Below are positions 63,153 to 64,000 of a stretch of 64,000 nucleotides of DNA, one piece after another; position 1 is the first letter of the stretch, and each line of letters opens with the position of its first letter. The notes under the pieces were generated by a model that was given only the letters and a program-made list of their open reading frames with translations, was not told where the DNA came from and did no database searches. The stretch is taken from positions 6,110,501 to 6,174,500 of the forward strand of contig NZ_LT629689.1 of the NCBI RefSeq assembly GCF_900102035.1. The letters run 5' to 3'. Both the position numbers and the translations under genes were made by a program. The stretch is from Pseudomonas extremaustralis (GTDB taxonomy: Bacteria > Pseudomonadota > Gammaproteobacteria > Pseudomonadales > Pseudomonadaceae).

Positions 63153-63330
63153 TTACTTGTGTACGTCTTCGTAATCAAAGGCGATGAAGTAGTTGCTTTC
63201 TGAAATAGCAATTAGTAGCAACGGGTTTGCGACGGCCTTCAACGTGGACAGTTGAGCGCGCTCGTCAACGTGGGGCAGGCGTATGCCTGCACCGGTGTAT
63301 GACGTTTTACTCGCGGATCTGTCTCTAACG
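63153..63330 (-). pseudogene. 3' remnant of an unknown gene
   Basis: On the minus strand the last ~55 codons of a protein-like sequence are readable: RLPHVDERAQLSTLKAVANP, LLLIAISESNYFIAFDYEDV, ending HK and TAA (63153-63155). There is no start codon with a ribosome site in range, and the frame loses character upstream of ~63330. It is lower in GC than the surroundings. I cannot name the family; it may be the tail of a gene broken when the toxin-antitoxin module arrived. Confidence 0.4.
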
Positions 63331-63385
63331 CCCTCCGGTCGGACGCCTTACCATGGCGCCCATCCCCTCGTCCTGGAGCGGCACC

Positions 63386-64000
63386 ATGCCCGAATTGTCC
63401 AACTGGCTTGCCTACGGCCTGATCTCACTGGGCATGGTGCTGACGCCCGGCCCGAACATGATTTACCTCATTTCCCGTTCGATTTGCCAGGGGCCCGCGG
63501 CCGGTATGGTTTCCCTTGGTGGCGTTGCGTTGGGGTTTGTCGTGTACATGCTGTGCGCGGCCTTGGGTATCACTGCGTTGGTGATGGCCGTTCCCTTCGC
63601 ATACGACGCGCTGCGGCTCGGCGGTGCGGTGTATCTTGTCTACCTGGCCTGGCAGGCGATCAAGCCGGGTGGGCGCTCGCCCTTTCAGGTCCGGGACTTG
63701 CCCCAGGACAGCCCGCGCAAGCTGTTCATGATGGGCTTTGTGACCAACCTGCTGAACCCCAAAGTGGCGGTGATGTACCTGTCGTTGCTGCCCCAATTCA
63801 TCGACCCGAATGGCCACGGCAGTGTGCTGACGCAATCGTTGCTGCTGGGCTCTACGCAGATTGTCATCAGCGTGAGCGTCAACGCAGTGATTGCCCTCAT
63901 GGCGGGTTCCATCGCGGGGTTCTTCGTCACCCGGCCCGGCTGGCAGGTGGTGCAGCGCTGGCTGATGGGCACGGTGCTGATGGGGTTGGCCGTGCGCATG
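63386..64000 (+). CDS. LysE-family exporter, N-terminal part
   Basis: A LysE/RhtB-family inner-membrane exporter, 205 codons visible and running off the window end. MPELSNWLAYGLISLGMVLTPGPNM is the usual start; the family TPGPNM and NLLNPKVAVMYLSLLPQFI motifs are clear. Six hydrophobic helices are expected. GGAG precedes ATG 63386. Such proteins export amino acids or homoserine lactone; substrate unknown. Confidence 0.93.
   Translation, partial: MPELSNWLAYGLISLGMVLTPGPNMIYLISRSICQGPAAGMVSLGGVALGFVVYMLCAALGITALVMAVPFAYDALRLGGAVYLVYLAWQAIKPGGRSPFQVRDLPQDSPRKLFMMGFVTNLLNPKVAVMYLSLLPQFIDPNGHGSVLTQSLLLGSTQIVISVSVNAVIALMAGSIAGFFVTRPGWQVVQRWLMGTVLMGLAVRM

Overview
The window is chromosomal DNA of a fluorescent Pseudomonas, most likely of the P. 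fluorescens group. The evidence is high GC with Pseudomonas codon use, the ispB-rplU-rpmA-obg-proB core order, a complete cyoABCDE operon, a folE-folX-folM monapterin set, a short LOV protein, and many copies of the GTAGGAGCGAGCTTGCTCGCGAA repeat found throughout this group. I see no rRNA, tRNA, prophage, insertion sequence or CRISPR array.

Layout. 1-3.1 kb: the end of mdaB, a LysR regulator, a SulP transporter and an LprI-like periplasmic protein. 3.4-7.1 kb: a D-amino-acid derivative module (GntP permease, RpiR regulator, D-aminoacylase), then an internally deleted glyoxalase-family pseudogene. 7.3-9.2 kb: an HBM-type chemoreceptor with a sigma-28 promoter. 9.5-16.7 kb: housekeeping genes (fklB, a Fur-box small gene, yjdM, ispB, rplU, rpmA, obg, proB, creA, glutathione peroxidase). 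16.9-21.3 kb: an old yellow enzyme, a glycosyltransferase, cysZ and trxB. 21.4-26.6 kb: a probable blue-light locus. A MerR/LitR-like regulator without a cobalamin domain is divergent from a six-gene operon (ABM protein, folM, folE, folX, DUF1244, hopJ), and next to it lie a PilZ-like gene and a short LOV photoreceptor. 26.7-29.2 kb: a mioC-type flavodoxin and a LysR regulator divergent from cidA/lrgB-type genes.

29.4-38.7 kb looks catabolic: class II aldolase, MEST-like hydrolase, MFE-2-type dehydrogenase, the DUF1302/DUF1329 envelope pair and a MalT-type LuxR regulator. 38.7-40.7 kb: an AraC regulator and a DMT exporter. 40.7-43.6 kb: NorR and flavohaemoglobin, with three NorR boxes and a sigma-54 promoter between them. 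43.8-49.9 kb: dsbB and cyoABCDE. 50-56.9 kb: a Tat-exported aminotransferase, an orphan protein, a GABA-type aminotransferase, a PAS-GGDEF cyclase, a PhoD-like phosphatase and a 67-residue protein with a strong ribosome site. 57.1-60.6 kb: a red/far-red module (bphP, bphO, single-domain response regulator). 60.7-64 kb: cytochrome c, a lipoprotein, an HTH/PIN toxin-antitoxin pair with a repeat-rich promoter, a gene remnant and a truncated LysE exporter.

The main theme is environmental sensing. Two independent photoreceptor modules, nitric oxide detoxification, iron control, chemotaxis and c-di-GMP synthesis sit among ordinary metabolic genes. Six full-length or nearly full-length REP doublets and several REP singlets mark gene ends.
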